Part shown: one piece after another, positions 27,966-38,809 of the stretch | Layout: every line of letters begins with the position of its first letter | Position numbering within the stretch: the first letter of the stretch is position 1 | Assembly: GCA_963575745.1 (NCBI GenBank) | Contig: CAUYUJ010003980.1 | Location: 486,143 to 550,142 of the forward strand | Source of the DNA: Prorocentrum cordatum | Lineage: Eukaryota > Sar > Dinophyceae > Prorocentrales > Prorocentraceae | Length of the DNA stretch: 64,000 nt | Direction of reading: 5' to 3' | The notes under the pieces: generated by a model | Databases searched by the model: none | The model's input: the letters and a program-made list of their open reading frames with translations, nothing else | Told to the model about the DNA's origin: nothing | Translations under genes and position numbers: made by a program

Positions 27966-27978
27966 CATCCCCCCACAG

Positions 27979-28021
<43 letters not shown>

Positions 28022-28036
28022 CACGCGTGTATGCAC
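27966..28036. repeat. CA microsatellite
   Basis: ACACAC run interrupted by ATATAC and CGCGTG. Confidence 0.9.
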
Positions 28037-29085
28037 AAATGAAAGATCAGCAAAAGGCGGGGGGTGACACCCAGATATACCCTGCGAGCGGATTTCGGCC
28101 CCCTGGACCTCGTGGGCGCCCATGCCCCGACACGTGCACAGGATTCGTGGTGAGAACGATGGGGGAGGCGAAAGACGAGGGAGCAGCCCAGAATGACGGA
28201 GGACTGAGAAGGGAGGAGCAAAACGAGCAGATGGACAGAAAGGGTCCACGAAAAGGGAGGAGGAGAGAGAGGCGGAGAAGGATGAGAGGAGGGGGTAGTG
28301 CGCACGAAGGGAGCTAGAGCAAGGATGATGGGAGGAGCGGCGACGGAGCAGGCGGACAAAGAGGAAGGAAGCGAAGGAGATGGGGTGGGGTTGGGGGAAG
28401 GCCGCCAGCCGGAGCCGGGAGAGAGCAGAGGGGTGACAGCTGCCCTGGGGCCTTCTGGGGCTGGCTTCGCTGCCTGTCGCGGGGGCCGCGGAGGGGGACC
28501 TTTTCCTCAGGAGCGCGAATCCGACAGCGCTGGCGACCAACTCCTTGGCCGAGACGCGGCTGAGCCCGATCCCCCGGTCCACCATCAACTGGCCGTGGAA
28601 CTCCGCGGGCGAGCGATGGGCCCTACCAATTCTGCCGAGCACCGCCGCGCCGAAGCGGACTGCCGTCGAACCAAAGCCTGCAAGAAGGAACGCTGGAAAC
28701 GGCTGGATCATGTAGGACAGGTCAGCGACGAGCACAAAGAGGTTTCACTGGTCTTCGTCGTTGTCGCCGCGGGCCATGGCCGTGGCCTGCGACGACGATT
28801 CGCGCACTCAAAATGAAATAGCAACTTCCCAAACTTCAGTTGTTGGCAGAAGTCCTAGCATGTTCTGCAACATCCGAGTGAACAAACATCTGGTGAAGAC
28901 TGCAAACAGAAGAGAGAAGGGCTGATGGGATGCGGCGGCTGGTTGACGATACCCCCCTTCCCTGAAGCCAACCCCCGAGAGGCACTGGGCCGCCTCGCCG
29001 CCCAACACGTATCAAGACGGACCTGAAAGGGCCAAGAGATGGCCCAAGACATTCTCTCAGGACCCACGATGATATCAACATTCGG
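28037..29085. other. Spacer without recognised genes
   Basis: A purine-rich portion (28,170-28,430) is followed by unique sequence. An open plus-strand frame at 28,298-28,816 has no known motif. Confidence 0.4.
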
Positions 29086-29770
29086 GCAGGGCCATGCCAG
29101 GATCCTGCGAGGGTATCACAAATAACCCACCAGGACACCGCTATGACCCTGCCAGGACGTTGTCAGGACCGCACCACACCAGGACACCGCACAACCGCAT
29201 CAGGACACTGACTGGGACCACCCCGCCAGGACCCTGCCACAATACAAAGAAGTTGGCGGGACCCTACCAGACCCTACCAGAACCTCGCCAGGACCCTACC
29301 TGGACCTTCTGGGACGCTTCTGGCTGTGCACCGACACCACCAGGATCATACCACGACGCGTCTTACCACGACCCCAACAAAACTGCGTAGATCCTACGGT
29401 GAAAAAACCGACAGGACCATACCACGGACCAGTAGGAGTTGCATAACCAGAGCCCTACCAGTCAGTCTCCTGCCTGGAATCTGCCAAGATCCTGACAGGA
29501 ACCTCCGAGGACCATGCCAGCCGCATTCCTTCATCTCAGGCGCCTTGAAAAGGAACGTGTTCCATTACTTCGGCTTGGCTTGACCACCGAAGAACCGGGA
29601 TATTGTCTTCGCGCACTCAAGGGCATGCCGGGGCTTGTGGTAGTCCCTGGGGAGGTCCTGGCAGACGCCGTGGGCCACCCTGCAGGATTCCCAGTAGATT
29701 TAAAAAGATGTCCTGGTAACGCCTTGGCATCGTTCTGCTCGGGTCCTCATAGGATCCTGGTGGCCCTGGT
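29086..29770. repeat. Degenerate ACCAGGACCCTGCC array with reversed tail
   Basis: From 29,090 to 29,520 the words CCAGGACAC, CAGGACCCT and ACCAGAACC recur every 10-20 bases. From 29,640 to 29,770 the complement (GGTCCTGG, ATCCTGGTGG) appears, giving an imperfect inverted arrangement. Confidence 0.7.
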
Positions 29771-30109
29771 GGGGGTATGGAAATGCAAGTACACGCGACC
29801 GCCCTCCCTCCCAAAGGCCAACACATCGGCATAATGCGAACACGCGGACGACGACGAGAGGGGGAGGTAAAAGAGGAACAAAACGAGGGCGACGGGGATG
29901 AACGGTCCCAAGCACAAAACCCTGAGTATCCGAGAGACTGGTGCGGCAATTCGCGGAACCCCTCCTGGATTCTTCGTCTGGAATGTTCTTGGAAGGTTCT
30001 TAGAAGGTTTTCCTGGGCCCAGGGAGGCGAGATAGGCTGTTGGAAGATGGTTCCCAACACCGTCCAACAACCTCACAAAAAGCGTCCGATCCCCTGAGCA
30101 TAGCCAAAC
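29771..30109. other. Spacer
   Basis: No feature recognised. Confidence 0.4.
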
Positions 30110-30460
30110 CACCTAATACGTTTAACAGGAAGAAAACCTTCGACGAAACCTTCTAACAACAATCCAACGCACATTCCAAAGACCGTCCAAAACAACCTAC
30201 CAAACAAACCTTCTAGAAACCTCCCACACGGCTTATAAGCAAACCTTCCAACAACCTTGCAAACACCTTGTTCATGAAGGTTATGAAAAGGTTTCCTCCA
30301 AAAACATTCCAGAAACCTTCCTCTCGAGGAATTGTTGGAGGGCTTTCTCCAAAAGCATGGCAAACATCTTCCTCAGAAAAATGTCTGGAAGGTTTCCTCC
30401 CAAAACCTCCCAAGGGCTTCCGCCAATAACCTTCCAGAAACCTAACTCAGGAAGCTGTTT
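30110..30460. repeat. Degenerate AACCTTCYAA array
   Basis: AAACCTTC, AACCTTCC and CCTTCTAGAAACC recur about every 20-30 bases, some as GGTTTCC on the same strand, so the array contains small palindromes. Confidence 0.7.
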
Positions 30461-30499
30461 GTCATTCTGATGTTGGTAGCACCCAGCTCCGCTGGATCC

Positions 30500-30665
30500 C
30501 CCCACAGGCTCACGAAAATGGCGGCAGGTGGCAACACCGAGGGAAACGAAGTCTCATCCTGGTCTGGGTAGTTACCCTGCGCTCGACCCCCCACGGGCTC
30601 ACGACCGTGGCGACAGGTTGCGCGGGTGGCAGCACCGAGGAAACGAGGTCTCATCTGGATCTCAG
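30500..30665. repeat. Two-copy direct duplication
   Basis: A unit of about 85-90 bases beginning CCCCCACAGGCTCACG and containing GGCAACACCGAGG and AACGAAGTCTCATC is repeated with changes (CCCCACGGGCTCACG, GGCAGCACCGAGG, AACGAGGTCTCATC). Confidence 0.75.
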
Positions 30666-31585
30666 TCGCACGCTGGCCCCCAGGGGCGAAGCGAAGTGGC
30701 CAACAATGCTCACCTGGCAGCACACAGGGAGGCGGAGGAAACGACGATGTAATGAGGAGACGAAAGGTGTAGAGATTGAGGGCGGGAAGCGAGGAGGCCG
30801 AAAGAGAGGCGGAGAGGGGGAGCAGTACTCTATTCCGAACGAGTGCCCATCCCAGAAGGGATGGGGGGAACAACACCTCTTGTTACGTTTTTGGTCGCGA
30901 CGCGAAGGGATCCCAGGGTAGCAGAGTGCCCCAAAACTCTGGGCGGGAGAGCGTCACGTGGCTCGAGTGACGCACAGCCCGCCCCTGGCGCTCGGCAGGC
31001 AGACGACCTGGGGCCCAGATGTCAGGTCTCCCCAAATCTCATGTCTCCCCTGCAGAGGTCAGGGCGGCCCGACGCCGTCGACGACGACCTCGACGAAGAC
31101 GCATTCGCTTCTAATGATTTCGGGGGGGGGCTGGAGGTTCTCTCGTCGCCACTGCTGGACGCAACTCGGATAAGTGAGCCCCAGGAAAGGTCTGGGGGCA
31201 GATTTTGAGCGGACTTGGAGTTTTGCCATCGCTCTCCGGCTCCGAAGCCCCACCCTCCCAAGCCCAGTTATCGAGCCCATTCGGCCCAACCAGCCTGAGA
31301 GATACTGTGCAAGAGCCTCAAGCTGTCCCGAGGTGCTCCGGGGAGCCATCTGCCGCAGCGGCAGTCTCCAGCTCGTGCAGCAGCTTGTAGGTGCCCTGGC
31401 GCACGCCTGGGAGGAGATCTGTGCAGACAATTGCGCGCTGATGACTCGAATCGCACTGCCAAGTATATCATCGCGAAGTCGTGCCGAAGCATTTGAACTG
31501 AGATTGAGACGCGATGTGTAAGGCGTGCGCAGACGCTGCGCGCAAGAGGGTACAACTCCGAGCTGAAGAAACAAAATGCTGTTCG
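30666..31585. other. Spacer without recognised genes
   Basis: Several open frames of 100-170 codons exist on both strands, for example 31,059-31,574 minus and 31,174-31,521 plus. They contain no motif I can name and overlap each other. I do not annotate them as genes. Confidence 0.4.
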
Positions 31586-32230
31586 TGTCACCGTGCCCCC
31601 TGACACGTTGAGCAGCGGTAGAATGCCAAGTGCAATCAGGTAGTGCTTCTGTAGTCTGCTACAGGCCCCCCCCTCTGTTAGTTAGCAGAGCGTTCTCTTG
31701 CAACAAACTAGAGATCCTCGCTCCCGAGGCCACGCTCCCTCGCAAGAAAACAATGGATCCGCGCTCCCGAGCTTTCAAGACGGCCGAGGCAGGCCACCAA
31801 AGCCGCCAAGATGGCCCATTGTCCCTCCAAGACGGCCCAAGATGGCCCCAAGGCGGCGCAAGATGGCCTCAAGAGGGCTCATGAGGACACCCAGACGGCC
31901 CAAGAGGGCCACATCAGGACCCCGAGCAGGGACCGAAACAACCCAAACCACATACTTCCCTACGGTGTTCTAAGATTGGCGCCTTCGCCTTTTTGGGCTT
32001 CCTGCAGCTTCGGACGGCCCTAGAGGCCTCCAAGACGGCACAGTGAAGTTGAATAATGACCCAGTAATGCTTCAAGGCAGCCTCGAGATAGCCCAAGAAG
32101 GCCCCTGGACTGCCCAGGACGGGCCCAAAGGAAGCCCCAAGCTGCCCCAAGAGGGCCTTTGGAGGGACCCAACACAGCCTCAAAGGGCCCCTCGACGGCC
32201 CAAGACGGCCCAACTAGTACGGTCCCAAAC
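31586..32230 (+). repeat. Dispersed repeat with CACCGTGCCCCCTG head and CAAGACGGCCC array
   Basis: The head at 31,589-31,640 (CACCGTGCCCCCTGACACGT, then GAATGCCAAGTG) matches the two inverted copies at 62,592-62,645 and 63,318-63,365. Downstream, from 31,780, the words CAAGACGGCCC and CAAGATGGCC recur to about 32,230. Confidence 0.75.
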
Positions 32231-32261
32231 AACTCCCTAGACGGCCAAGATGGGTGGCCTT

Positions 32262-32475
32262 TTGTTTCGTTAGTTGGTTTGTCGCTTGCTGTCGTTTCAC
32301 TCGCTCTTTTATTCGCTCGGTTTCGTTTCGCTCGGAATTGTTTTCGCTCGACGCTGTTTTCGCTCGTTTTTGTTTCGCTCGCCTTCCTTTCGCTCGAATG
32401 TTTTTTCGTTCGCGTTTGCTTCGCTCGCTGCTTGTTGTCGTTAGGTTTCGTTTCGCTCGGTTTCGTCTCGCCTGG
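32262..32475. repeat. TTTCGCTCG array
   Basis: About 15-20 copies of TTTCGCTCG or close variants, 9-20 bases apart. Its complement forms the next array. Confidence 0.85.
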
Positions 32476-32507
32476 CTTTACGCAGGTTGCGCAAATGTAC
32501 TTGAGCG

Positions 32508-32900
32508 AATTGCCCCCCGCGCGGATGTCCGTTCGAGCGCGTTGCAACTGAGCGAATGAAAACCCCAGCGAATCTAAACCCGAGCGAATTCAACTTTAAG
32601 CGAATTCAAATTCGAGTGAACTTCAAAACGAGCGAATTAAAATTCTAGCGAATTTCGGTGGTTCAAAGATGGGGTCCGGAGAGATGGGGGCCTAAGGACG
32701 TGGTGCCTTGAACAACGTAGATCCAAGCTTGGATCCCACACCCCTCAGGACCCCAACTTTTGAACCACCGAGAATTTAGACCTAAGCGAATTCAAATTCG
32801 AGGGAAGTTAGACCCGAGCAAATTTGATTCGAGGTGGCTTAAATTCGAGCGAATTTATCAAGTTCGGGTGAATTCAAATTCGAGCGAATTTGAATTCGCT
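32508..32900. repeat. GAGCGAATTC array, partly palindromic
   Basis: Units such as CGAGCGAATTCAAATTCGAG recur. The word GAGCGAA is the complement of TTCGCTC in the preceding array. A MITE-like insert interrupts it at 32,655-32,771. Confidence 0.85.
32655..32771. mobile_element. MITE-like element, 117 bp, with TIRs and 5-bp flanking repeat
   Basis: The left end TCGGTGGTTCAAAGATGGGG is matched by the reverse complement of the right end (TCGGTGGTTCAAAAGTTGGG) with a one-base offset, giving TIRs of about 23 bases. GAATT flanks it on both sides (32,650-32,654 and 32,772-32,776). A perfect palindrome GATCCAAGCTTGGATC lies inside at about 32,720-32,735. Because the host array is rich in GAATT, the target duplication is less certain than the TIRs. 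Confidence 0.7.
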
Positions 32901-32904
32901 CAAA

Positions 32905-33035
32905 CAGGCCCGCTCTGGCAGAGGCCCGTTCCGGCAGAGGCCTGCTCCAACAGAGGCCCGTTCTGGCAAAGGCCCGCTCTGGCAGACGCCCGTTCTGGCA
33001 GAGGCTCGCTCAGGCAGAGGCCCGTTCCCGCATCC
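32905..33035. repeat. 18-bp tandem array
   Basis: Seven to eight copies of GGCAGAGGCCCGTTCT with one to three changes each. Confidence 0.85.
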
Positions 33036-33089
33036 CTTGCAGCCTTCCTGTCCAACACACTCTTCAATACTCCATTGGCGTAACTTGAG

Positions 33090-33565
33090 CACACCCATCT
33101 ACTCCATAACCTCCGTCTCCTGCACAAATACTCCACAGCCTCCGTCCCCATCGCGGCACCCAATACCACACAGCCCCCACCCAACTTGAACCAAAAAGTA
33201 CCATCCTCCTCAACAGCCTCCGTCTCCAACACAGCACCCAATGCTCCACAGCCTCCGTCTCCAACACAACACCCAATACTCCACAGCCTCCGTCTCCAAC
33301 GCGGCACCCAATACTCCGCAGCCCCCGCTCCAGGTGCAACTAAAAAGTACAATCCTTCTCAACAGCCTCCGTCTCCAACGCAGCACCCACCACTCCACAG
33401 CGTCCGTCTCCAACGCAGCCCCCAATACTCCAGTCCCTAACTAGAAAACACAATCCTCCTCAACACCCTCCGTCTCCAACACAACATTCCACAGTTTCCG
33501 TCTCCACCGCAGCACCCAATACTCCACAGCCTCCGTCTCCAACACATCATCCAATACTCCACAAT
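33090..33565. repeat. Minisatellite with CCTCCGTCTCCAAC
   Basis: The word CCACAGCCTCCGTCTCCAAC recurs about 12 times, 30-45 bases apart, linked by CACCCAATACT. Confidence 0.85.
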
Positions 33566-33604
33566 CCCCGCCCCAAAATGTTACTTAAAAGTGCAATCTT
33601 CCTC

Positions 33605-34800
33605 AACAACATCCGTCCCGCCCGTTAAGCCCCGCCCGCCCGACCCGACCCGATCAACCCGTCAAGGTCCGCACGACCGACCCGGTCCGCCCGTTAGGGG
33701 ACACGCGTGCCAATTCGATTGCGCACCATACTTTAATGCCCCGCCCGCCCGACCCGACCCGCCTGCTGGCCCGCCCGCCCGACCCGACCCGCCCGTTAGG
33801 GTACACACGTAACAACTCAATTGTATACTATACTTGAATGTCCCGCCCGCCCGACCCGTTTCGCCCGTTAAACTCCGCCCACCCGACCCGATCCGACCCG
33901 CCCGTTAGGGTCCGCCCGTCCGACCCGACCCCCCCGGTAGGGCACACGCGTGCCAACTCGATTGCGCACGATGCTTTAATGTCTCTCCCACCCGACCAAT
34001 CCAGCCCGTTAGGGTCCGCCCAGCCGGCCCGATCCGACCCGCCCGTTAGGAACCGCCCGCCCGTTAGGGGGCACGCGTGCCAACTCGATTGTGCATAATC
34101 TCCCGCCCGCTCGACCCGACCCGCCCGTTATGGTCCGCCCGCCCGACCCGATCCGACCCGCCCGCCCGACCCGACCTGCCCGGTAGGGTACACGCGTGCC
34201 AACTCGATTGCGCACTATACTTGAATGTCCCGCCCGCCCGACCCGTCCCGCCTGGAAGAGCCCGCTCGCCTGACCCGACCCGACGCGCCCGTTAGGTTCC
34301 GCAAGTCCGACCCGACCCGCGCGTCGATTCACGCGTGTACCAATTCGATTGCGCACCATACTTTAACATCCCGCCCGCCCGACCCGGTCCGACCTTTAGG
34401 GTCCGCCCGTCCGACCCGAACCAACCCGCCCGTTACGGTCCGCCCGCCCGACCCGTCCCGCACGTTAAGGAAGACACGTGCCAACCTGATTGTACACTAT
34501 GCTTGAATGTCCCGCCCGCCCGACCCGTCCCGCCTGGAAGGGCCCGCCCGCCCGACCCGATCCGACCCGCCCGTTAGGCTTCGCTCATCCGACCCGACCC
34601 GCGCGTTGAGGCACACGCGAGTCGACCCGACCGTTAGAGTCCGCCCGCCCGACCCGACCCGCCCGTCAGGGTACAAACACGTGCACACACACACACACAC
34701 GTGCCAACTCGATTGTGTATATACTTCACTGTCCCGCCCGCCCGACCCGTCCCGCCCGTGAAGGTCCGCCCGCCCGTCCCGCCCGTCAATTGCGGCGGCC
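33605..34800. repeat. CCCGCCCGACCCG array with higher-order unit
   Basis: Short units CCCGCCCGCCCGACCCG and CCCGCCCGTTAGGG alternate with an AT-richer block (GTGCCAACTCGATTGCGCAC, then TTGAATG). The latter appears near 33,707, 33,800, 33,949, 34,076, 34,194, 34,336, 34,478 and 34,700, giving a loose higher-order period of 95-220 bases. Confidence 0.85.
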
Positions 34801-34811
34801 CTTCTGGGCCT

Positions 34812-34885
34812 TCGGGCGAACGGGTTTCCGGGCGAACGGGTTTCCGGGCGAACGGGCTTCCGGGCGAACCGGCTCTGGGCGGAAA
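34812..34885. repeat. 17-bp tandem array
   Basis: Four copies of GGGCGAACGGGTTTCC-type units. Confidence 0.8.
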
Positions 34886-35600
34886 GAGTTTCTGGGCGAA
34901 CGGATCTTAATTCGAGCGAGTGTTCACCCCGACCGAGTTCCCACCCGATCGAGTTGAGGCATCTGGGACCAGCTCGGGGGTCCCAAGCGGCGACTGGGCA
35001 TCGACCGAGCGAGTTCGACTGCCCCACAGGCGCCCAGGACAGCCCCAAGACGGCCCAAATGAGCTCTATGAGAGCTCCCCAAGAAGTGAAGACGACAAGT
35101 GTCACATGTGACGGCCTTCCTTGCTCGAAGCGTTGCCACCCAACGGGCTGAGCTGGCACGTGGCGGAACTTGTCGCAGGCACCTGGATACGCGGAACGTC
35201 CAGACTGGGGCACAATACTGGTATTACCTGGCCTGGTACCTGGCCTGGTGAGTAGAAGAAGGCGCTAAACCAGCCACACGTACATGAGAATCGGGTCTTC
35301 CTGCACAGGGACGCCCACGCCAGTATGGAGATCTCGAATCGATCCGATCGCCCTCACATTCAACGCGGGGCGTGAACAAATAGGCAGAAGACGGCGACAG
35401 GGGCAAGGACGCAAGAAAGGGACAGAGTGCTGGAAATGGGGGCGGGCATGAGGGATGCGGTAAAGGGTCGGAGAGGGAGGAGAAAGAAGAGAGAGGGGGG
35501 GGGCAAGAAGCGTGAGGGAAAATAATTGGAGGGGATGGAGCATCTGAGAATCAAGGTGGGGGGCATAGCGGGGGCCCGCGTGTCCGAGCGGTGCTTTTAT
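34886..35600. other. Spacer
   Basis: No gene recognised. A purine-rich stretch lies at 35,440-35,560. Confidence 0.4.
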
Positions 35601-36600
35601 TCCCAACCATCCTGTGGTGTTGGGCCCTCGTTTTAAAGAGACAGCGCCCCGCGTCCCACCTCTCCTCCTCCTCCTCCTCCTCCTCTTCCTCCTCCTCCTC
35701 CTCATCCTTCACCTCCTCTCCTCCTCTTCCTCCTCCTCCTCCTCCTCCTCCTCCTCCTCGTCCTCGTCCTCGTCCTCGTCCTCCTCGACCTCCTCCTCCT
35801 CGACCTCCTCCTCCTCCTCCTCCTCCTCCTCCTCCTCCTCCTCCTCCTCCTCCTCCTCCTCCCTCCTCCCCTGCACCGCACCCATTTCGGCACACCCCTC
35901 ACATGTTTCGTGGCCCCATAGGGAGCTCCACCTAAGGCCCCAATGGGAAAGTTCGCATGGCGGCCCCGCCCCATTTCAGCACAGCCTGCACACGCTTCGT
36001 GGCCCCATAGGGACCTCCATCTAAAGCCTCAGTGGCAAAGTTCGCATGGCGGCCCCGCCCAAATTCGGCGCACCCCTCACGAGGACCGTAGCCCCATAGA
36101 GAGCTCCACCGAAGGCTCCAGTGGGAAAGTTCGCATGGCGGCCCCGCCCCAGTTCCGCGCACCCCTCACGAGGATCGTGGCCCCATAGGGAGCTCCACCG
36201 AAGGCCCAATGGAAAAGTGTGCATGGCGGCCACGCCCGAGTTCGGCGCGCCCTTCACGAGGATCGTGGCCCCATAGGGAGCTCCACCGAAGGCTCCAGCG
36301 GGAAAGTTTGCATGGCGGCCCCGCCCCAGTTCGACGCACCCCTCACGAGGATCGTGGCCCCATAGGGAGCTCCACCGAAAGCCCCAGGGGCAGCCCCAGT
36401 TGGAAAATTCGCATGGCGGCCCCGCCCCAATTCGGCGCACCCCTCACGAGGACCGTGGCCCAAAACGGAGGTCCACCGAAGGTCCCAGTGGGAAGGGTTG
36501 CATGACGGCCCATGGCGGCCCCGCCCCAGTTCGGCGCACCCCTCACGAGGTTCGGCGCAGGATCGTGTCCTCATGGGGAGCTTCATCGAACATGACAGTC
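35601..36600 (+). repeat. Composite repeat copy 3: header, CTC tract, 90-bp array
   Basis: The header at 35,601-35,665 (CCAACCATCCTGTGGTGTTG, GCGCCCCGCGTCCCACCTCT) is followed by a CTC/CTCGTC tract to about 35,865 and then about eight units of the 90-bp satellite (GGAGCTCCACCGAAGGC) to about 36,590. Confidence 0.9.
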
Positions 36601-36714
36601 ACGACTGCTGTACTCACAGCTGCAAAAGGTTGGGCCCATCGTCAGGCTGGTTCCTCCTCCCTCCCCTTTTCTGTCTTTGTTTCGTTATGTCCCCCTCTCT
36701 CAATGTATCCATGG

Positions 36715-38485
36715 TTCCCAGCCGTCCTGTGGTGTTGGGTCTTCGTGTTGAAGAGATAGCGCCCCGCGTCCCACCTCTCCTCCTCCTCCTCTTTCTCCTC
36801 CTCCTCCTCTTCCCTCCTCCTGCCTCATCCTCCCTCCTCCTCCTCCCTCCTCCTCTCTCCTCCCTTCTCCTCCTCCTCCTCTTCCTCCTCCTCCTCGTCC
36901 GCTTCCTCCTCCGCCTCTTCCTCCTGCTCCTTCATCCTCCTCCTCATCCTCCTCCTCTTCCTCCTCCTCCTCCTCTTCCTCCTCCTCCTCCTCCTCCTCC
37001 TCCTCCTCCTCCTCCTCCTCCTCCGCACCGCCTCATTCCGGCGCACCCCTCACACGCTTCGCTGCCTCATTGGGAGCCCCACCGAAGGCCCCAGTGGCAA
37101 AGTTCACATGGCGGCCCCGCCACGTTTCGGCGCACCCGTCACACGTTTCGTGGCCCCATCGGGGGCCCCACCGAAAGCCACAATGGCAAAGGTCGCATGG
37201 CGGCCCCGCCCCATTTCGGCGCATCCCTCACACGTTCTGTGGCCCCATAGGGGGCGCGCCCCTCATAACGATTGTGGCCACAAAGGGGGGCCCCACCGAA
37301 GGCCCCAGTGGCAAAGTTCGCATGGCGGCCCCGCCCCATTTCGGCACACCATTCACACGTTTGGCTGCCCCATATGGAGCTCCACCGAAGGCCTCGGTGG
37401 CAAAGTTCGCATGGAGACCCCGCCCCATGTCGGCGCACCCCTCACACGTTGCGTGGCCCCATAGGGAGCCCTACCGAAGGCCCCAGTCACACAGGTCGCA
37501 TGGCGGCCCCGCCTCATTTCGGCGCACCCCTCACACGTTTCGCGGCCCCTATGGGGAGCCCCACCGAAGGCCCCAATGGCAAAGTTCGCATGGCGGCCCC
37601 GCCCCGTGTCGGCGCACCCCTCACGCGTATCGTGGCCCCATAGGGGGGCCCACCGAAGGCCCCAGTGGCAGGGTTCGCATGGCGGCCCAGCCCCATTTCG
37701 GCGCACCCCTCACACGGTTCGTGGCCCCATAGGGAGCCCCACCGAAGGCCCCAGTGGCAGGGTTCGCATGGCGGACCCGCTCCAGTTCGGCGCACCCCAC
37801 TCGCGCTTCGTGGCCCCATAGGGAGCCCCACCGAAGGCCCCAGTGGCAGGGTTCGCATGGCGGGCCCGCCACATTTCGGCGCACCCCTCACACTTTTCGG
37901 GGCCACATTTGGAGCTCCACCGAAGGCCCTAGTGGCAAAGTTCGCATGGCGGCCCCGCCCCATTTCGGCGCACCCCTCACACGGTTCGTGGCCCCATAGG
38001 GAGTTTTACCGAAGGCCCCAGTGGCAAAGTTCGCATGGCGGCCCCGCCCCATTTCGGCGCACCCATCACACGTTTCGTGGCCCCATGGGGAGCTCCACCG
38101 AAGGCTCCAGTGTCAAAGATCGCATGGCGGCCCCGCCCCATTTCGGCGCACCCCCTCACACGCTTCGTGGCCCCATAGGGCTCCATCGAAGGCCCCAGTG
38201 GCAGGGTTCGCATGGCGCCACCGCGCCCATTTCGGTACACCACTCACATGCTTCTTGGCCACATGGGGAGCTCCACCGAAGGCCCGAGTGGCAATGTTCG
38301 CATGGCTGCCCCGCCCCATTTCGGCACACCATTCACATGTTTCGTGGCCCACAGGGAGCTCCATCGAAGGCCCTACTGGCAAGGCTCGCATGGCGCCATA
38401 GCACCCATTTCGGCACATCCCTCACGCGCTTCGTGGCCCCACAGGGAGCTCCACCGAAGGCGGGACTCACAACTGAGGTACCCAC
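36715..38485 (+). repeat. Composite repeat copy 4: header, CTC tract, 90-bp array
   Basis: The header at 36,715-36,780 is almost identical to that of copy 3. A CTC tract follows to about 37,025, then about 16 satellite units to 38,465. The long retroelement is inserted directly at the end of this array. Confidence 0.9.
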
Positions 38486-38489
38486 AATG

Positions 38490-38744
38490 CGTGAAAGTTG
38501 TATTAGCAAGGATGTGAGATATAGGATTATGTTTAGAATTATCTATGTTGCTGCTCTCGCTCGCTCATGCTTGCACTCTCTTGTTCACCGCGGCCGTTTT
38601 GGCTGTGGACCCGCCAGCTGTGGCGGGAGGGTGGACGCACTCAACGACTGTCTAGTTTGACTCGGTATAATATCAGATCATACTCTATCTATTTCTTCTT
38701 ACATCAAGAGGTTGTGGGTGGAGAGATTTGGATCAAAATTTACA
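38490..38744 (+). repeat. 5' LTR
   Basis: 255 bases from CGTGAAAGTTG to ATTTACA. The 3' copy starts TGTGAAAG, so the expected TG has probably mutated to CG here. An upstream TG at 38,488 is an alternative start (257 bp). Confidence 0.9.
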
Positions 38745-38745
38745 C

Positions 38746-38757
38746 TGGTAGCGGAGC
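38746..38757 (+). promoter_or_regulatory. Primer binding site (initiator methionine tRNA type)
   Basis: TGGTAGCGGAGC begins one base after the LTR. It complements the 3' end of a eukaryotic initiator tRNA (plant copia elements use TGGTATCAGAGC), where RT priming starts. Confidence 0.85.
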
Positions 38758-38809
38758 TGAATCAGTCCGCGGTGCGAGGATTTCATACAGAGTGGCCGTG
38801 CAGACATAC

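Noticed and set aside
33605-34800. TTAGGG words as telomere repeats
   Set aside because: They never occur as tandem TTAGGG or TTTAGGG; they are parts of a longer GC-rich unit.
35880-38465. Regular repeats that could suggest a CRISPR-like array
   Set aside because: Units are contiguous 90-bp satellites without unique spacers, in a eukaryotic setting.
38591-38608. GGCCGTTTTGGCTGTGG resembling the dinoflagellate spliced-leader core
   Set aside because: Only TTTTGGCT is shared with the known leader (CCATTTTGGCTCAAG), and it lies inside both LTR copies.
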